Source: Candidatus Wallbacteria bacterium (lineage in GTDB: Bacteria > Muiribacteriota > JAQTZZ01). From it: a stretch of DNA of 64,000 bases. The stretch spans positions 3,433 to 67,432 of the forward strand of contig JAQTZZ010000020.1 of NCBI GenBank assembly GCA_028687545.1, written 5' to 3'. The notes under the pieces are model-generated. The model was given only the letters and a program-made list of their open reading frames with translations. It searched no databases and was not told where the DNA came from. Shown piece after piece: positions 34,588 to 44,068 of the stretch (position 1 is its first letter; the number at the start of each line of letters is the position of its first letter). Both the position numbers and the translations under genes were made by a program.

Positions 34588-35889
34588 CTGGCGATAAAGC
34601 TTGATTGAAGCCAGGGCTCTCTGGCGGATAAGCTCTTTTTTCTCGCTTTTTAGCCGGACCTTGCCTTCCAATGGAGGATAAAGAGAGTAGTTGATGTTCA
34701 TCGGGTTGAAAAATTTCTGTTTCAGGCTTAAATGATTGATCAGTGAACCGATCGAACTTTCCGGAGGGAAAGGGATGGACACATTTTTTTCTTTCTGGTA
34801 AAGATAGTGCGCAGCAGCAAGACCCATGGAAGCCGATTCGCAATAACCCTCTACTCCTGTGAGTTGTCCGGATAGAAAAAGGCCGGGGATGGCAATAAAT
34901 TCCAGCTGATTGAGTATTTGGGGAGAATTGAAGTATGAATTGCGGTGCATTTTACCGAATCTGAGGAATTCGGCATTTTCAAGGCCCGGGATCAGCCTGA
35001 AAATTCGTTTTTGCTCAGGAATCAGTAAATTGGTTTGAAACCCTACTAAATTAAAGGCCTGGTTGGTCGAATCTTCCTTACGGAGCTGGACTATCGCTTT
35101 GACTGATTTATCGGAAGTCAGCCCCACCGGTTTGAGAGGGCCAAAGCATAGAGTTTCACGACCGCGCCCTGCAATCACTTCAACCGGCAGGCAGCCTTCA
35201 AAAAAAATGCTTTTCTCGAATTCCCGTCTGGGATAGCTTTCAGCATTGATCAGAGCCTGATAAAAGCGATCATATTCTTTGTGATTCATCGGCAGGTTGA
35301 GGTAATCTGCATCCTGCTCGTACCTTCCTGCCCAGAAGGATTTCGCGAAGTCGATGGACTCTCCTGCTACCAGTGGAGCGACAGCATCATGGAAATACAA
35401 GTTGCTGTCACCAGTGATCTGACTGATTTCTGAAAACAGAGGACCTTCGGATAGAGGGCCTGAAGCCAAGACTGCCGGTAGGGAAAATTCGGAAAGAGAA
35501 TTGATTTTTTGACGGAAAACTTTAACTTGGGGCAGTTTAGAAAGGCTGTCTTCGATTTTTCCGGAAAAAGCAAGTCTGTCTACCGCAAGAGCTCCTCCGG
35601 CAGGCACACTGGTTTCAAAGGCAGTCTTGATGATCAAAGAGTTCAGGAGCTGCATTTCTTCTTTCAGGAGTCCTGGGGCTGTGGTCGGCGCGGATGAGTG
35701 CAGTGAATTGCTGCAGACAAGTTCAGCGAGACCACCTGTGCAATGGGCGGGGCTTGAGTGTTCAGGGCGCATCTCAAAGAGATTGACTTGAAACCCGAAT
35801 CCGGCAAGCTGCCAGGCTGCTTCGCAACCAGCCAGTCCGCCTCCGATCACATTAATAGTCTTTAGCACAGAACTCCTGCTGAACATCAA
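34570..35889 (-). CDS. trmFO: tRNA uracil-54 C5-methyltransferase, folate/FAD-dependent
   Basis: Makes ribothymidine at position 54 of tRNA using methylenetetrahydrofolate and FAD. The N-terminal FAD motif G-G-G-L-A-G-C-E-A-A-W and the E-M-R-P, C-S-N-S-L, P-A-G-G-A-L-A-V-D-R segments are the family's conserved blocks; G-Y-C-E-S-A-S-M-G is near the end. At 439 residues it is full length. Two ATGs at the start (35889, 35886) overlap the topA stop. The topA-trmFO order is the same as in Bacillus. Confidence 0.96.
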   Translation of the reverse strand: MMFSRSSVLKTINVIGGGLAGCEAAWQLAGFGFQVNLFEMRPEHSSPAHCTGGLAELVCSNSLHSSAPTTAPGLLKEEMQLLNSLIIKTAFETSVPAGGALAVDRLAFSGKIEDSLSKLPQVKVFRQKINSLSEFSLPAVLASGPLSEGPLFSEISQITGDSNLYFHDAVAPLVAGESIDFAKSFWAGRYEQDADYLNLPMNHKEYDRFYQALINAESYPRREFEKSIFFEGCLPVEVIAGRGRETLCFGPLKPVGLTSDKSVKAIVQLRKEDSTNQAFNLVGFQTNLLIPEQKRIFRLIPGLENAEFLRFGKMHRNSYFNSPQILNQLEFIAIPGLFLSGQLTGVEGYCESASMGLAAAHYLYQKEKNVSIPFPPESSIGSLINHLSLKQKFFNPMNINYSLYPPLEGKVRLKSEKKELIRQRALASIKLYRQRLELV

Positions 35890-38129
35890 GTTTTGTCAGG
35901 AGTTCCACAATTGAGGCAGATCCAAGTTTTATCTTTGAGCTTCATCGGCTGGTTGCAGTCAGGGCAGAGAGTAAGTTCCGGTTTCTGGAAAGAAGTGTAA
36001 CTGCAGTCCGGATAACGTGAACAGCCATAGAAAAATCTTCCCTTTTTACCCCTCCGTCTCGAGAGATTGCCTGAGCAGTCCAGCACAGGGCAGGGAATGG
36101 GTGTTTTGTCCTTACGGGTATATTTACATTTAGGATAATTAGAGCAGGCTACGAAATCACCGAAACGGCCGGTTCGCTGGACAAGGTTTCCCTGGCATTC
36201 AGGGCAGGTTCCAAGAACCTCGAGAGAGTTTTCTTTGGCTGCCAGAAATTCGGTGACATCCAGCTGATCTTCTTCGGTAGAGCTGGTTGTTTTTAAAAGC
36301 CGGGCATGCTGGGGAACAGGTCTGGTGAATTTACAGAGCGGATATTTTGAACAGGCGATGAAACGTCCGTTTCTGCCATAAATGATTTCAAGAGCACCCT
36401 GGCAGGTAGGACATGGATTTGAAACTTTGAGCCTGATCTTGATTAATTTTTTCTTGGCGGTCTCAATTTCCGACAGCAGAGATTGATAAAAGCTGTCCAG
36501 CATTTTTTCTGAAGTTTCAGAGCCCAATTCAATTTTATCCAGTTTTTCTTCCATCCGGGCGGTGAATTTGATGTCAATCAATTCCTTGAAAAATTTTTTT
36601 AATACATCGTTCACTATTATCCCTAAATCAGTAGGATGGAATTTCCGCTCATTTTTATCCACATATTTTCGATCCTGGATCGTTTTGAGGATCAGGGCAT
36701 AAGTGGATGGGCGTCCGACTCCTTCTTTTTCAAGGGCTTTGATCAGAGTCGCTTCAGTAAAACGAGGTGGAGGCTGGGTTTCCTTGTCTTCCCTTTCCAC
36801 AGAAGAGGGAGTCAGCTTGCAGCCTGCTGTCAGGGAACCAAAGTTGTTTTTCTGTGTTTCCGAGGCTTCACTTTTGTAGACAGCACGGAATCCCAGGAAA
36901 GTCTGGCGCAGGCATTTGCTTTCCAGGCCATAAATTCCTGAAGACTGGCTCAGGCTGATCTCTTCAAATTCCCTTGGTGCCATCTGGGAAGCAGTAAATC
37001 GCTGCCAGATCATATTGTAAAGCTGCAGTTCTTCTCTGCTTAAAAATTTAGCGACAGAGTCCGGGTCACGGCTGAGATAGGTTGGCCTGATGGCTTCGTG
37101 GGCATCCTGGGTGAATTTGGAATCCTTCTTGGGACGGACATATTTACCTGCACCAAGATACTCGGAACCGAAACGAGCTTTGATATAGTCAACTGCAACC
37201 GCTTTAGCTTCTTCGGAAATTCTGACGGAATCGGTACGCATATACGTGATGAGGGCGACTGAGCCTTCTGAGCCGAAGTCAACTCCTTCATAAAGTTTCT
37301 GGGCAATGCGCATGGTCCTTTCTGCTGAAAAACCAAAACGCTGGTTCCCCTCCTGCTGCAGAGTGGAAGTAATAAAGGGATCCGGCGGATTCTCTTTCTT
37401 GCTTTTAATCTCAACACTGTCAATCGGCTGTGGTTCAGCCTTTAATTTTTCAATGATCTGACAGGCTTCAGCCGTATCGTCGATCCGGAATTTTTTTCCG
37501 TCCCGCAAGACGACTTCTGAAGTGAATGAATAATCAGCACCCTTGTATTCTGCGAAGATCTTATGAAATTTTTCCGGTATAAAACGTTCGACTTCCTGCT
37601 CCCGTTCGCAGATAAGCAGAAGTGCGACTGACTGAACCCTGCCGGCAGATGTGCCTTTGGCGACTTTGCTCCAGAGAACTGGTGAAATCATATATCCGGC
37701 CAGCCTGTCCAGCACTCTTCTCGATTTTTGGGCTTCTACTTTGGACTGGTCGATACGGCGTGGATTATCGATCGCTTTTTTAACTGCTGATTCTGTGATT
37801 TCCTGGAAAACTATTCTGCAGGAACTGTCAGGGGCGATGTTCAGAACTTGCGCCAGGTTGCTCGCAATCGCTTCCCCTTCCCGGTCAGGGTCAGGTGCCA
37901 GGAGAACTTCAGTTGCGGATTCTTTGGCTTTTTTCAAATCCTGGATTACTTTTTTCCGTCCAGGAATCACCACGTATTCCGGAATGAATCCTTTCTTAGG
38001 GTCTACACCCAAGGCATTGTCGGGTAAATTCATGATATGACCGTTGGAAGCGGCAATCAGAAAGTCGCTGCCAAGAAATTTCTGAATTGTCTTGATCTTG
38101 CCTGGAGACTCTACAATGATTAGTTTCAT
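35886..38129 (-). CDS. topA: DNA topoisomerase I
   Basis: Type IA topoisomerase relaxing negative supercoils. The 747-residue enzyme has the Toprim opening (L-I-I-V-E-S-P-G-K) and D-P-D-R-E-G-E-A, and the active-site Tyr296 in L-I-T-Y-M-R-T-D-S. C-terminal to about 565 are three C4 zinc-ribbon units of type C-P-x-C...G-R-F-x-x-C-S-x-Y-P-x-C (one C-P-x-x-x-C) and a fourth short C-P-D-C/C-L-N-C unit. It sits 4 bp downstream of smg and overlaps trmFO. Confidence 0.97.
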   Translation of the reverse strand: MKLIIVESPGKIKTIQKFLGSDFLIAASNGHIMNLPDNALGVDPKKGFIPEYVVIPGRKKVIQDLKKAKESATEVLLAPDPDREGEAIASNLAQVLNIAPDSSCRIVFQEITESAVKKAIDNPRRIDQSKVEAQKSRRVLDRLAGYMISPVLWSKVAKGTSAGRVQSVALLLICEREQEVERFIPEKFHKIFAEYKGADYSFTSEVVLRDGKKFRIDDTAEACQIIEKLKAEPQPIDSVEIKSKKENPPDPFITSTLQQEGNQRFGFSAERTMRIAQKLYEGVDFGSEGSVALITYMRTDSVRISEEAKAVAVDYIKARFGSEYLGAGKYVRPKKDSKFTQDAHEAIRPTYLSRDPDSVAKFLSREELQLYNMIWQRFTASQMAPREFEEISLSQSSGIYGLESKCLRQTFLGFRAVYKSEASETQKNNFGSLTAGCKLTPSSVEREDKETQPPPRFTEATLIKALEKEGVGRPSTYALILKTIQDRKYVDKNERKFHPTDLGIIVNDVLKKFFKELIDIKFTARMEEKLDKIELGSETSEKMLDSFYQSLLSEIETAKKKLIKIRLKVSNPCPTCQGALEIIYGRNGRFIACSKYPLCKFTRPVPQHARLLKTTSSTEEDQLDVTEFLAAKENSLEVLGTCPECQGNLVQRTGRFGDFVACSNYPKCKYTRKDKTPIPCPVLDCSGNLSRRRGKKGRFFYGCSRYPDCSYTSFQKPELTLCPDCNQPMKLKDKTWICLNCGTPDKT

Positions 38130-38133
38130 GCTT

Positions 38134-38577
38134 TTAATTCAAGTAAAGTGAGGCAGGGATGAAATCATTGTCTCTATCCCTGATTCCTGAGGTCTGTTCC
38201 AGCAGTTCTAGCACTTCGGCGCTGTCAATCTGTTCACTGCTTTCCTGGACGATTTCAAGCAGTTCTTCCATTTCAGACAGAGAGATGTAGCCGTTCACAT
38301 GAAAATCGAGCAGGAGTCCCTGTGCTGCTGTCGTCAGATTTTTCAATTCCTTCGGGTGCAGCACTCTAAGGGGGTCGTTGACCTTTTTTTCTTTGAGGCG
38401 CGGTAGAAAGCTGTGACTGGAAAAGAAAAAATGCAGTGCCGCTTCAGCGGTGTTGGCGTCAAATCCTGCCTGCACCAGTTTGCTGATCACCTGCTCCTTG
38501 TTCTCCCTGGGATCGACTTCGGTCTCCGCGATGATCCTGAGAATCTGGGTGATGATTTCCAGAAGTTTTTCCATCAT
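38134..38577 (-). CDS. smg: Smg/DUF494 family protein
   Basis: About 147 residues, helical, matching DUF494: an N-terminal M-E-K-L-L-E-I-I-T helix, a V-D-P-R-E-N-K-E-Q-V-I-S-K-L-V-Q-A-G-F block, R-V-L-H-P-K-E-L and A-Q-G-L-L-L-D-F near 80-110. Function is unknown, but smg genes neighbour dprA in gammaproteobacteria, as here. Either of two adjacent ATGs (38577, 38574) overlaps the dprA stop in ATGATG fashion, so translation is coupled. Confidence 0.8.
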   Translation of the reverse strand: MMEKLLEIITQILRIIAETEVDPRENKEQVISKLVQAGFDANTAEAALHFFFSSHSFLPRLKEKKVNDPLRVLHPKELKNLTTAAQGLLLDFHVNGYISLSEMEELLEIVQESSEQIDSAEVLELLEQTSGIRDRDNDFIPASLYLN

Positions 38578-39623
38578 TTCTCCGCTTTGTAACAATTTCC
38601 AGGTACTTTCCTGATCATGCCGGAGCTCTCCAGTCTGATCAGGATGCTGGCCAGTGTCCCCTGTGAAAAACCGGATTCGCGCAACAGCCGATCAAACGGG
38701 ATAGCTTTGCCGGTTTTGATTAAATTAAAAATCAAGGCCTGTTCTTCTGTCAAACCGGTGTTGGTATGTGGTAGTTTTTGAATTTCTGAGCTGTAGTCAG
38801 GCAGGACTTCATGCAATATTTCCATCTTCCAGAGGGCTTTCGCCTTGTTTTCGAAGATCATTTTCAAGCAGCCGAGCGATGACCTGTCGGTGATTCTGCC
38901 GGGTACTGCAAAGACTTCTCTATGCTGGTTGAAAGCGCAGTTCCCGGTGATCAGGCTGCCGCTTTTCTCCGCGGCTTCTACTATGACAGTCCCCAGAGAA
39001 AGTCCGCTGATCAGTCTGTTCCTGATCGGATAATTGAATCTCGTAGGACGTGAATGCGGCAGAAATTCCGACAGCAGAAGGCCGCTGCCGGTAATCTTTT
39101 CCATCAGTCGGGTGCTTACATTGGCTCCGGGATCCGCATTGATCCCGCAGGCCAGCACTCCGATGGTCGGGATTTTACACGCAAGTGCTGTTTCGTGGGC
39201 TACTGTGTCGATTCCGCGGGCCAGTCCGCTGACGATCGTGTAGCCTTTCTCGGACAGAAGGGTAGAAATGGTGCGGGCTTGTTCTCTGCCATAATCGGTA
39301 CATTCTCTGGATCCCACTACAGCCATGGCAGGGAGAGGCAGGACATCCAGGTTCCCAAGCAGGAAGAGAAGATAGGGAGGATTCTGGATTTTTTTCAGAA
39401 GTTTTGGATATTCTTGAGAAAAAAAACTGATGATCCTGCAATCTGAGAAATTTTCGGCGGAAACTTCGCTGGAGAGGAATGACATCTTTTCTGGAGGGAT
39501 TGTCTTCCAGATGCTGTCCTGGAAAGAAATCTCATCTGTCGCTTCTTTTAGACGGGCGTGAAAACCCTTGACTGACCGGTTCAAGCCGGCAAGATGGACA
39601 ATGATTTTCCTCTGATCAGTCAT
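38574..39623 (-). CDS. dprA: DNA-processing protein DprA/Smf
   Basis: Loads RecA on incoming single-stranded DNA during transformation. The 349-residue protein has the Rossmann-like DprA core: V-G-S-R-E-C-T-D-Y-G, S-G-L-A-R-G-I-D-T-V-A-H, the F-N-Y-P-I-R-N-R-L-I-S-G-L block and a C-terminal winged-helix domain (about 285-349). It lies 6 bp after the HEAT gene. Presence suggests, but does not prove, natural competence. Confidence 0.95.
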   Translation of the reverse strand: MTDQRKIIVHLAGLNRSVKGFHARLKEATDEISFQDSIWKTIPPEKMSFLSSEVSAENFSDCRIISFFSQEYPKLLKKIQNPPYLLFLLGNLDVLPLPAMAVVGSRECTDYGREQARTISTLLSEKGYTIVSGLARGIDTVAHETALACKIPTIGVLACGINADPGANVSTRLMEKITGSGLLLSEFLPHSRPTRFNYPIRNRLISGLSLGTVIVEAAEKSGSLITGNCAFNQHREVFAVPGRITDRSSLGCLKMIFENKAKALWKMEILHEVLPDYSSEIQKLPHTNTGLTEEQALIFNLIKTGKAIPFDRLLRESGFSQGTLASILIRLESSGMIRKVPGNCYKAEK

Positions 39624-39629
39624 TGCGGC

Positions 39630-41375
39630 TCATTTGAAAGACTTGTTCAGATCAAGCTGCTTCTGAATCGTTTTGAGGAAGGTGACTGCAGATTCAACCC
39701 TGGTACTTTCCAGGAATTTATTCAAAATTTCCGGTCGTTTTTTTCCTTGATCGATCAGGATTTTTTTTACCCTTTCGCGGAGCGGGTCCCTGACATCGTT
39801 CCAGCATTTGAACAAGATCGGAGCATACAGATCCGGATCTTCCTGCAGAAGGGAGATGCCTGCTTCGTTGGAGTCCTGATTCTGAGATTTGATCAGCTTC
39901 CCGATCTCATCCGGTCCGGCCAGCTTGGCAAGCGATAAGCGTGAAAATTTACGCACCCAGTCATTGCCGTCATTGCTGAGGTTTTCCAGTTTGTCTTTCA
40001 GGTCATATAAATAGAGTTGACCGACAAGATAGGCAGCCTGAAATTTTTCGGTCTGATTCCCAAGTTCCAGTTTATGGGATATGATGCGCACTGATTCCTT
40101 GCCCATCCGGCTGATCAGGGCCAGGCAATTTTTACGGATCTCAGGGTTGCCGGAAAGAGATGCTTCCATGATCTGATCGAAGAATTCCCTGGTCATTTTG
40201 CACAGGATATTAAAAGCGGATTGCTTGACGAAAGGATCCTCGTCTTTGAGCATATCAATATAGAGTGTGAAATTCTCTTTCTTGGGCTGGGAAGTTTTAA
40301 TGATTGTTGCCATCAGTTTGTCGGCTGTGCTGCCCCTCAGATGTTCTGCAATCACATCGTCAGCAATTTCTGCCTTGTTGGCGATAAAGAGAGCGAAGTA
40401 TTTAGTGTTCGAATCGATCGGGCTGAACAGAAGGCGCTTGGCCTCAAAGATCAGGCTGGAGTCGTTGGAGTCCAGAATTTTACGGGAAGCGATTTCCTTC
40501 AGTTTCAGGTTGCCTTTTGTGAGGCTCTGCAGATAGAGATCCTTGATTTCCTGTTCCGGTTTGTATTCCAGGACATCCAGAATGTTGCAGAGCAGATCAG
40601 GGGGAGCCTGCTTGAGCTTGGAAAGCAGAATTGTTTTGCCTGTTTCAAGGAATTTAACCAGTACCTGAGGAAGCCAGTAATTATATTCGTGATTGCCGAG
40701 TGTGATAAAATCTCCGAGTAAATCTGCGTATTTAGGACCCAGACTGATCAGGGCATCCCGCACAGCACGCGAAAGAGCGTGGTTCTTGGCGTCTAAAAAC
40801 CCCACCAGGAACTGGACTGATTCCGGATCGTCCACGCTGCCTATGATCCTGGCAATCAGCGGATTCTTGATGGTAGTGATTTTATCCAGATCCGCCAAAG
40901 TCTTACCAGGAATCTGCACGATTATTTCAGCGATCAGTTCAGCGAACACATGATCCGTTTCCAGGCACTTGAACATGATCATCAGAAGTTCTTTCAGCGC
41001 TGGACTTCCGATCAATTGTAATGCCAGTACCGCTTTGAGGCGCATCAGATAATTTTCACTCCTGATCAGTTCGATCAGGCTGGAAATTATTTTCCGGTTG
41101 CCGCACCTGCCTAGTGCCACGGTCAGCAGAAGTTTTGCGTCAGGGTCTTTTTCCTTGCCGAAAACCTCCACCAGAGTATTCTGAATCGGAAGGTTACGGA
41201 TTTCCATCACAATCCGCAACAGCTTCATTTTCAGATTCTTATCCGCACTCAGGGAGGCGGCAAGCAGTTTGTGGGCGTTCTCAACGGACAGGTCCGTGAG
41301 GATATCCTTCTTGATGGAATGGATTTCATCATCCTGGGCAGTGCTCAGTTCTACCAGAAGTTTATCTAGATTCAT
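39630..41375 (-). CDS. HEAT-repeat protein
   Basis: A 581-residue soluble alpha-solenoid: repeated helix pairs such as L-L-L-T-V-A-L-G-R-C-G, M-R-L-K-A-V-L-A-L-Q-L-I-G, L-S-R-A-V-R-D-A-L-I-S-L-G and F-V-K-Q-S-A-F-N-I-L-C-K-M run throughout. No catalytic or membrane motif is visible, so it is probably a scaffold. It overlaps the ybbR stop by 4 bp and precedes dprA by 6 bp, in the place where glmM follows cdaR in many Firmicutes. Confidence 0.85.
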   Translation of the reverse strand: MNLDKLLVELSTAQDDEIHSIKKDILTDLSVENAHKLLAASLSADKNLKMKLLRIVMEIRNLPIQNTLVEVFGKEKDPDAKLLLTVALGRCGNRKIISSLIELIRSENYLMRLKAVLALQLIGSPALKELLMIMFKCLETDHVFAELIAEIIVQIPGKTLADLDKITTIKNPLIARIIGSVDDPESVQFLVGFLDAKNHALSRAVRDALISLGPKYADLLGDFITLGNHEYNYWLPQVLVKFLETGKTILLSKLKQAPPDLLCNILDVLEYKPEQEIKDLYLQSLTKGNLKLKEIASRKILDSNDSSLIFEAKRLLFSPIDSNTKYFALFIANKAEIADDVIAEHLRGSTADKLMATIIKTSQPKKENFTLYIDMLKDEDPFVKQSAFNILCKMTREFFDQIMEASLSGNPEIRKNCLALISRMGKESVRIISHKLELGNQTEKFQAAYLVGQLYLYDLKDKLENLSNDGNDWVRKFSRLSLAKLAGPDEIGKLIKSQNQDSNEAGISLLQEDPDLYAPILFKCWNDVRDPLRERVKKILIDQGKKRPEILNKFLESTRVESAVTFLKTIQKQLDLNKSFK

Positions 41376-42535
41376 GGTTCCCCCTGTTTTGTAATTGAAA
41401 TCTTTTCGGGTCTGAGCTTCAGAAGAGTGCAGTTTTTCCCTGAAAAATAATTCTGGATCAAACCCTCGGGCACTGCGTCTGCAGTTACTTCCAGTGTCAC
41501 CGGATCTTGAAGATTCGATAGATCAGCGCACTCGATCTCCGCTTCCACAGTGCATTTAGGCTGGATCGTATAGCCAGGTTCTGCCACCAGCAAGACCGTG
41601 ATGGTTTTACGGGTCATTTTCTGGACAATCTTGAGGGTGACCATTGCCTCCTTGGGTTGCAGTGTGATGTTCTGGTCTGGAGGAATCAGATTGGACTTGA
41701 TCTTCAGACTTTGGCTGACATTGGATAAATCAATCGGTTCAGTCCGGACCTCGCTGATCTTGTCTAACAGTTCCGGGATGGCTTTGATCGCGACTGTGTC
41801 CGGTTCCAGGATGGTCTCTTTCAACAGGAAATTCTGGGCGAGCGAACCTTTGAAATCAGGGGTTACCCTGACTTTCTTCTCAGGCAGTGTTTTTACTGTG
41901 TAAACAACTTGCAGCATGGGAGGGGAGACGATCACGCCTGACTCGATTTTGTTTTTATCATTATCGAGGAGATAAACTTTCAGCGGCAGGTTGAAATTCC
42001 CCTGACTCTGGGCTTCGATGAAGATGACGGCATCGTGGATCTGCTCCAGCACGTCCTTTTTTCCTTTGATTGCAATGGTTTTGGGGTTAATTTCCATTTT
42101 CTCCAGATACAATTCCTGATTCCCAAGAGTCATGTGTGGGGTGGGAGAGAGGTTTTTGATTTCCAGTTTACCGAGCGATACCCGGACGCTGGATGGGTTG
42201 AAAGAGATGATTTCCAGTCCGGCCGGTACATTGGCGGATATTTTGAGGTCATATTCCCCTTCATTCAATCCTTTCAGATTGATCTGCGCTGTGACGTTTT
42301 TCTCGATTTCTGCCTCGAGGACTTGCCTTCTGCGTGCCTGATATCTGATCTTGATTTCAGGTAGGGGACTGTTCATGAAATAGATATTCTGATCAAAATT
42401 GGTGGCTTGAAGAGTAATTTTCACTTCACGATTGACAAGCGGGTTTTCGGTGATCACTACATAAGCCCAGAGGAAAAAAGCGATCAGGAAGGATACGATT
42501 TTAAGTCCGATGTTTTCCCGAAAAAGATTTTTCAC
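41372..42535 (-). CDS. cdaR: YbbR-domain protein (CdaR-like regulator of CdaA)
   Basis: The GTG at 42535 (in a GTGA overlap with the cdaA stop) yields 387 residues: an N-terminal helix (L-K-I-V-S-F-L-I-A-F-F-L-W-A-Y-V) and about four YbbR beta domains of ~85 residues each. CdaR binds CdaA at the membrane and tunes c-di-AMP synthesis in Firmicutes; the same role is inferred. Longer frames upstream run inside cdaA and are unlikely. Confidence 0.9.
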   Translation of the reverse strand: MKNLFRENIGLKIVSFLIAFFLWAYVVITENPLVNREVKITLQATNFDQNIYFMNSPLPEIKIRYQARRRQVLEAEIEKNVTAQINLKGLNEGEYDLKISANVPAGLEIISFNPSSVRVSLGKLEIKNLSPTPHMTLGNQELYLEKMEINPKTIAIKGKKDVLEQIHDAVIFIEAQSQGNFNLPLKVYLLDNDKNKIESGVIVSPPMLQVVYTVKTLPEKKVRVTPDFKGSLAQNFLLKETILEPDTVAIKAIPELLDKISEVRTEPIDLSNVSQSLKIKSNLIPPDQNITLQPKEAMVTLKIVQKMTRKTITVLLVAEPGYTIQPKCTVEAEIECADLSNLQDPVTLEVTADAVPEGLIQNYFSGKNCTLLKLRPEKISITKQGEP

Positions 42536-43341
42536 GGCTTTTTCACCCTCTTCTGCTTCATTGATTCCTGCCACCAACTCTTGGACTGGAAGAGGCGCTT
42601 CATTAACCTGGAAATCACGTCCAGATTCACGTTTTTATAGATTTTTCCCCCCAGGCAATAGGAAATTTCTCCGGTCTCCTCTGAAACGATCAGGGAGAGC
42701 GCGTCACTGATTTCTGTAATTCCGAGCGCTGCGCGGTGCCTGGTGCCGAGATTGATGTTAAGATCCGACCTGTCGGTGAGAGGAAGATAGCAGCTGGCGG
42801 CCCTTACAGTGCCCTGCGATATGATCACCGCACCGTCATGCAGCAGAGAGGGCGGTGTAAAAATCGTAAGAAGCAGTTCCTTGGAAATCTTAGCATCCAG
42901 TATCAACCCCGTTTCAATTATGTCCTGAAGGCCTGTGGTGCGCTCAATCAGGATGATGGCTCCGATCTGGCGTTTGCTTAAAATGTTAAGGGTGGTCACC
43001 AGTTCATCCACGAGCTTGGAAAATTCCGGGTAGATACCTAAGAATTTCTGGCCAACTATTGGCGTGCGGCCAAGTTTTTCCAGTGTCTTACGAATTTCAG
43101 GTTGAAAGATGATGATCAGGGAAACAATTCCGATCGGGAAGATGTTTTTTAAAAGCCAGGCGATAGTGTGCAGGGGGAACCAGGGTGAAATGGCGAGTGG
43201 GGTCAGCAGGATGAAAATTCCAGCCAGAATCTGGAAGGCCCGGGTGTTCGTGATCAGGATAAAAAAATTATACAAAACCAGCGACACGATACAGATGTCG
43301 ATGATGTCATTTATTTTTATATCTTTGACCAGCTCAAACAT
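42532..43341 (-). CDS. cdaA: Diadenylate cyclase, membrane CdaA type
   Basis: Condenses two ATP to c-di-AMP. Three N-terminal helices (about 12-80) precede the DAC domain, which has the D-G-A motif (169-171, in L-L-H-D-G-A-V-I-I-S) and the R-H-R motif (201-203, L-G-T-R-H-R-A-A-L-G). Both catalytic motifs are intact. Length 269 is typical. It overlaps ybbR, giving the conserved cdaA-cdaR pair, and follows the THEP1-like NTPase by 9 bp. Confidence 0.96.
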   Translation of the reverse strand: MFELVKDIKINDIIDICIVSLVLYNFFILITNTRAFQILAGIFILLTPLAISPWFPLHTIAWLLKNIFPIGIVSLIIIFQPEIRKTLEKLGRTPIVGQKFLGIYPEFSKLVDELVTTLNILSKRQIGAIILIERTTGLQDIIETGLILDAKISKELLLTIFTPPSLLHDGAVIISQGTVRAASCYLPLTDRSDLNINLGTRHRAALGITEISDALSLIVSEETGEISYCLGGKIYKNVNLDVISRLMKRLFQSKSWWQESMKQKRVKKP

Positions 43342-43350
43342 GTCTGTATT

Positions 43351-43917
43351 TTATACGATTGAGGGTTTATTTGAAAGTGAGAAGGAATTATCTGAAAGAA
43401 CGAGATCAGAAAACTCTTTTTGGGTACCCCCTTTTTCGACCTGGAATTCATGGATGAAACCCGGGGGGATTTCGGAGAAGTATTTCTTTTTTGAAGATTC
43501 CACAATTTTTTTTCTGACCACGATCACCAGGGTTTTATCCTGTGTCAGGGCAGCAGTGATTTCTTCTGCCAGCCCCATGCCCTGCAGTTCCAGCAGCCCC
43601 AGTTCGTCTATCAACAGCGTGTCGTATTTTCGAAGGTCCTCTCTGATCCTCCGGTTCATCCTTTCGAATGCAGCATCCAGCAGATAATGGCAGTCGAGAA
43701 TTGTTCCAGGCTGAGATCTGTCGTCAGACATCAGCGGGTATGTATCCCTTGTCGAAAGTTCGTGGACTTGATAAATTTTGTTTCCTGAATCGAAAAGGGG
43801 AAGACAGACGAATCCACCGATTCTTTCTTGTTGAGCCTGTGTCAATCCATTGAACCAGTTCCAGAGGAATGTGCTTTTGCCGGAATTGACTGAGCCGGTT
43901 ACAAGAATGATCTTCAA
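43351..43917 (-). CDS. THEP1-like P-loop nucleoside triphosphatase
   Basis: A 188-residue P-loop protein with Walker A G-S-V-N-S-G-K-S-T (8-16) and Walker B L-L-I-D-E-L-G-L-L-E-L, like the THEP1 NTPases (archaeal and mammalian nucleoside-triphosphate phosphatases/kinases). The start is TTG at 43917, preceded by an AGG 7 nt upstream. It opens the long minus-strand run ending at 29626, with the octamer array and the giant gene upstream. Biological role is unknown. Confidence 0.75.
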   Translation of the reverse strand: MKIILVTGSVNSGKSTFLWNWFNGLTQAQQERIGGFVCLPLFDSGNKIYQVHELSTRDTYPLMSDDRSQPGTILDCHYLLDAAFERMNRRIREDLRKYDTLLIDELGLLELQGMGLAEEITAALTQDKTLVIVVRKKIVESSKKKYFSEIPPGFIHEFQVEKGGTQKEFSDLVLSDNSFSLSNKPSIV

Positions 43918-43936
43918 CAGTATACCTATTTAATGT

Positions 43937-44042
43937 AAAGGGGTTTATAGGTTTATAAGTTTTTAAGTTTATAAGATTTGGAGCTTTCTTCCTAACTTAC
44001 CAACTTATAAACTTACCCTCTTACAAACTTACAAACCCCTTT
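43937..44042. repeat. Inverted array of an 8-nt repeat, copy A
   Basis: The left arm is a run of 8-nt units of type GTTTATAA or GTTTATAG (43944-43975); the right arm is the inverted series (AACTTAC plus one base; 43993-44035). The outer ends AAAGGGGTTT and AAACCCCTTT pair perfectly. A long, imperfect hairpin can form. It lies between the giant gene's stop (44069) and the THEP1-like start (43917). Related arrays are at 54861-54992 and 61270-61366. Confidence 0.85.
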
Positions 44043-44068
44043 TGAATTGTTATTCACTGGCGAAGCCA

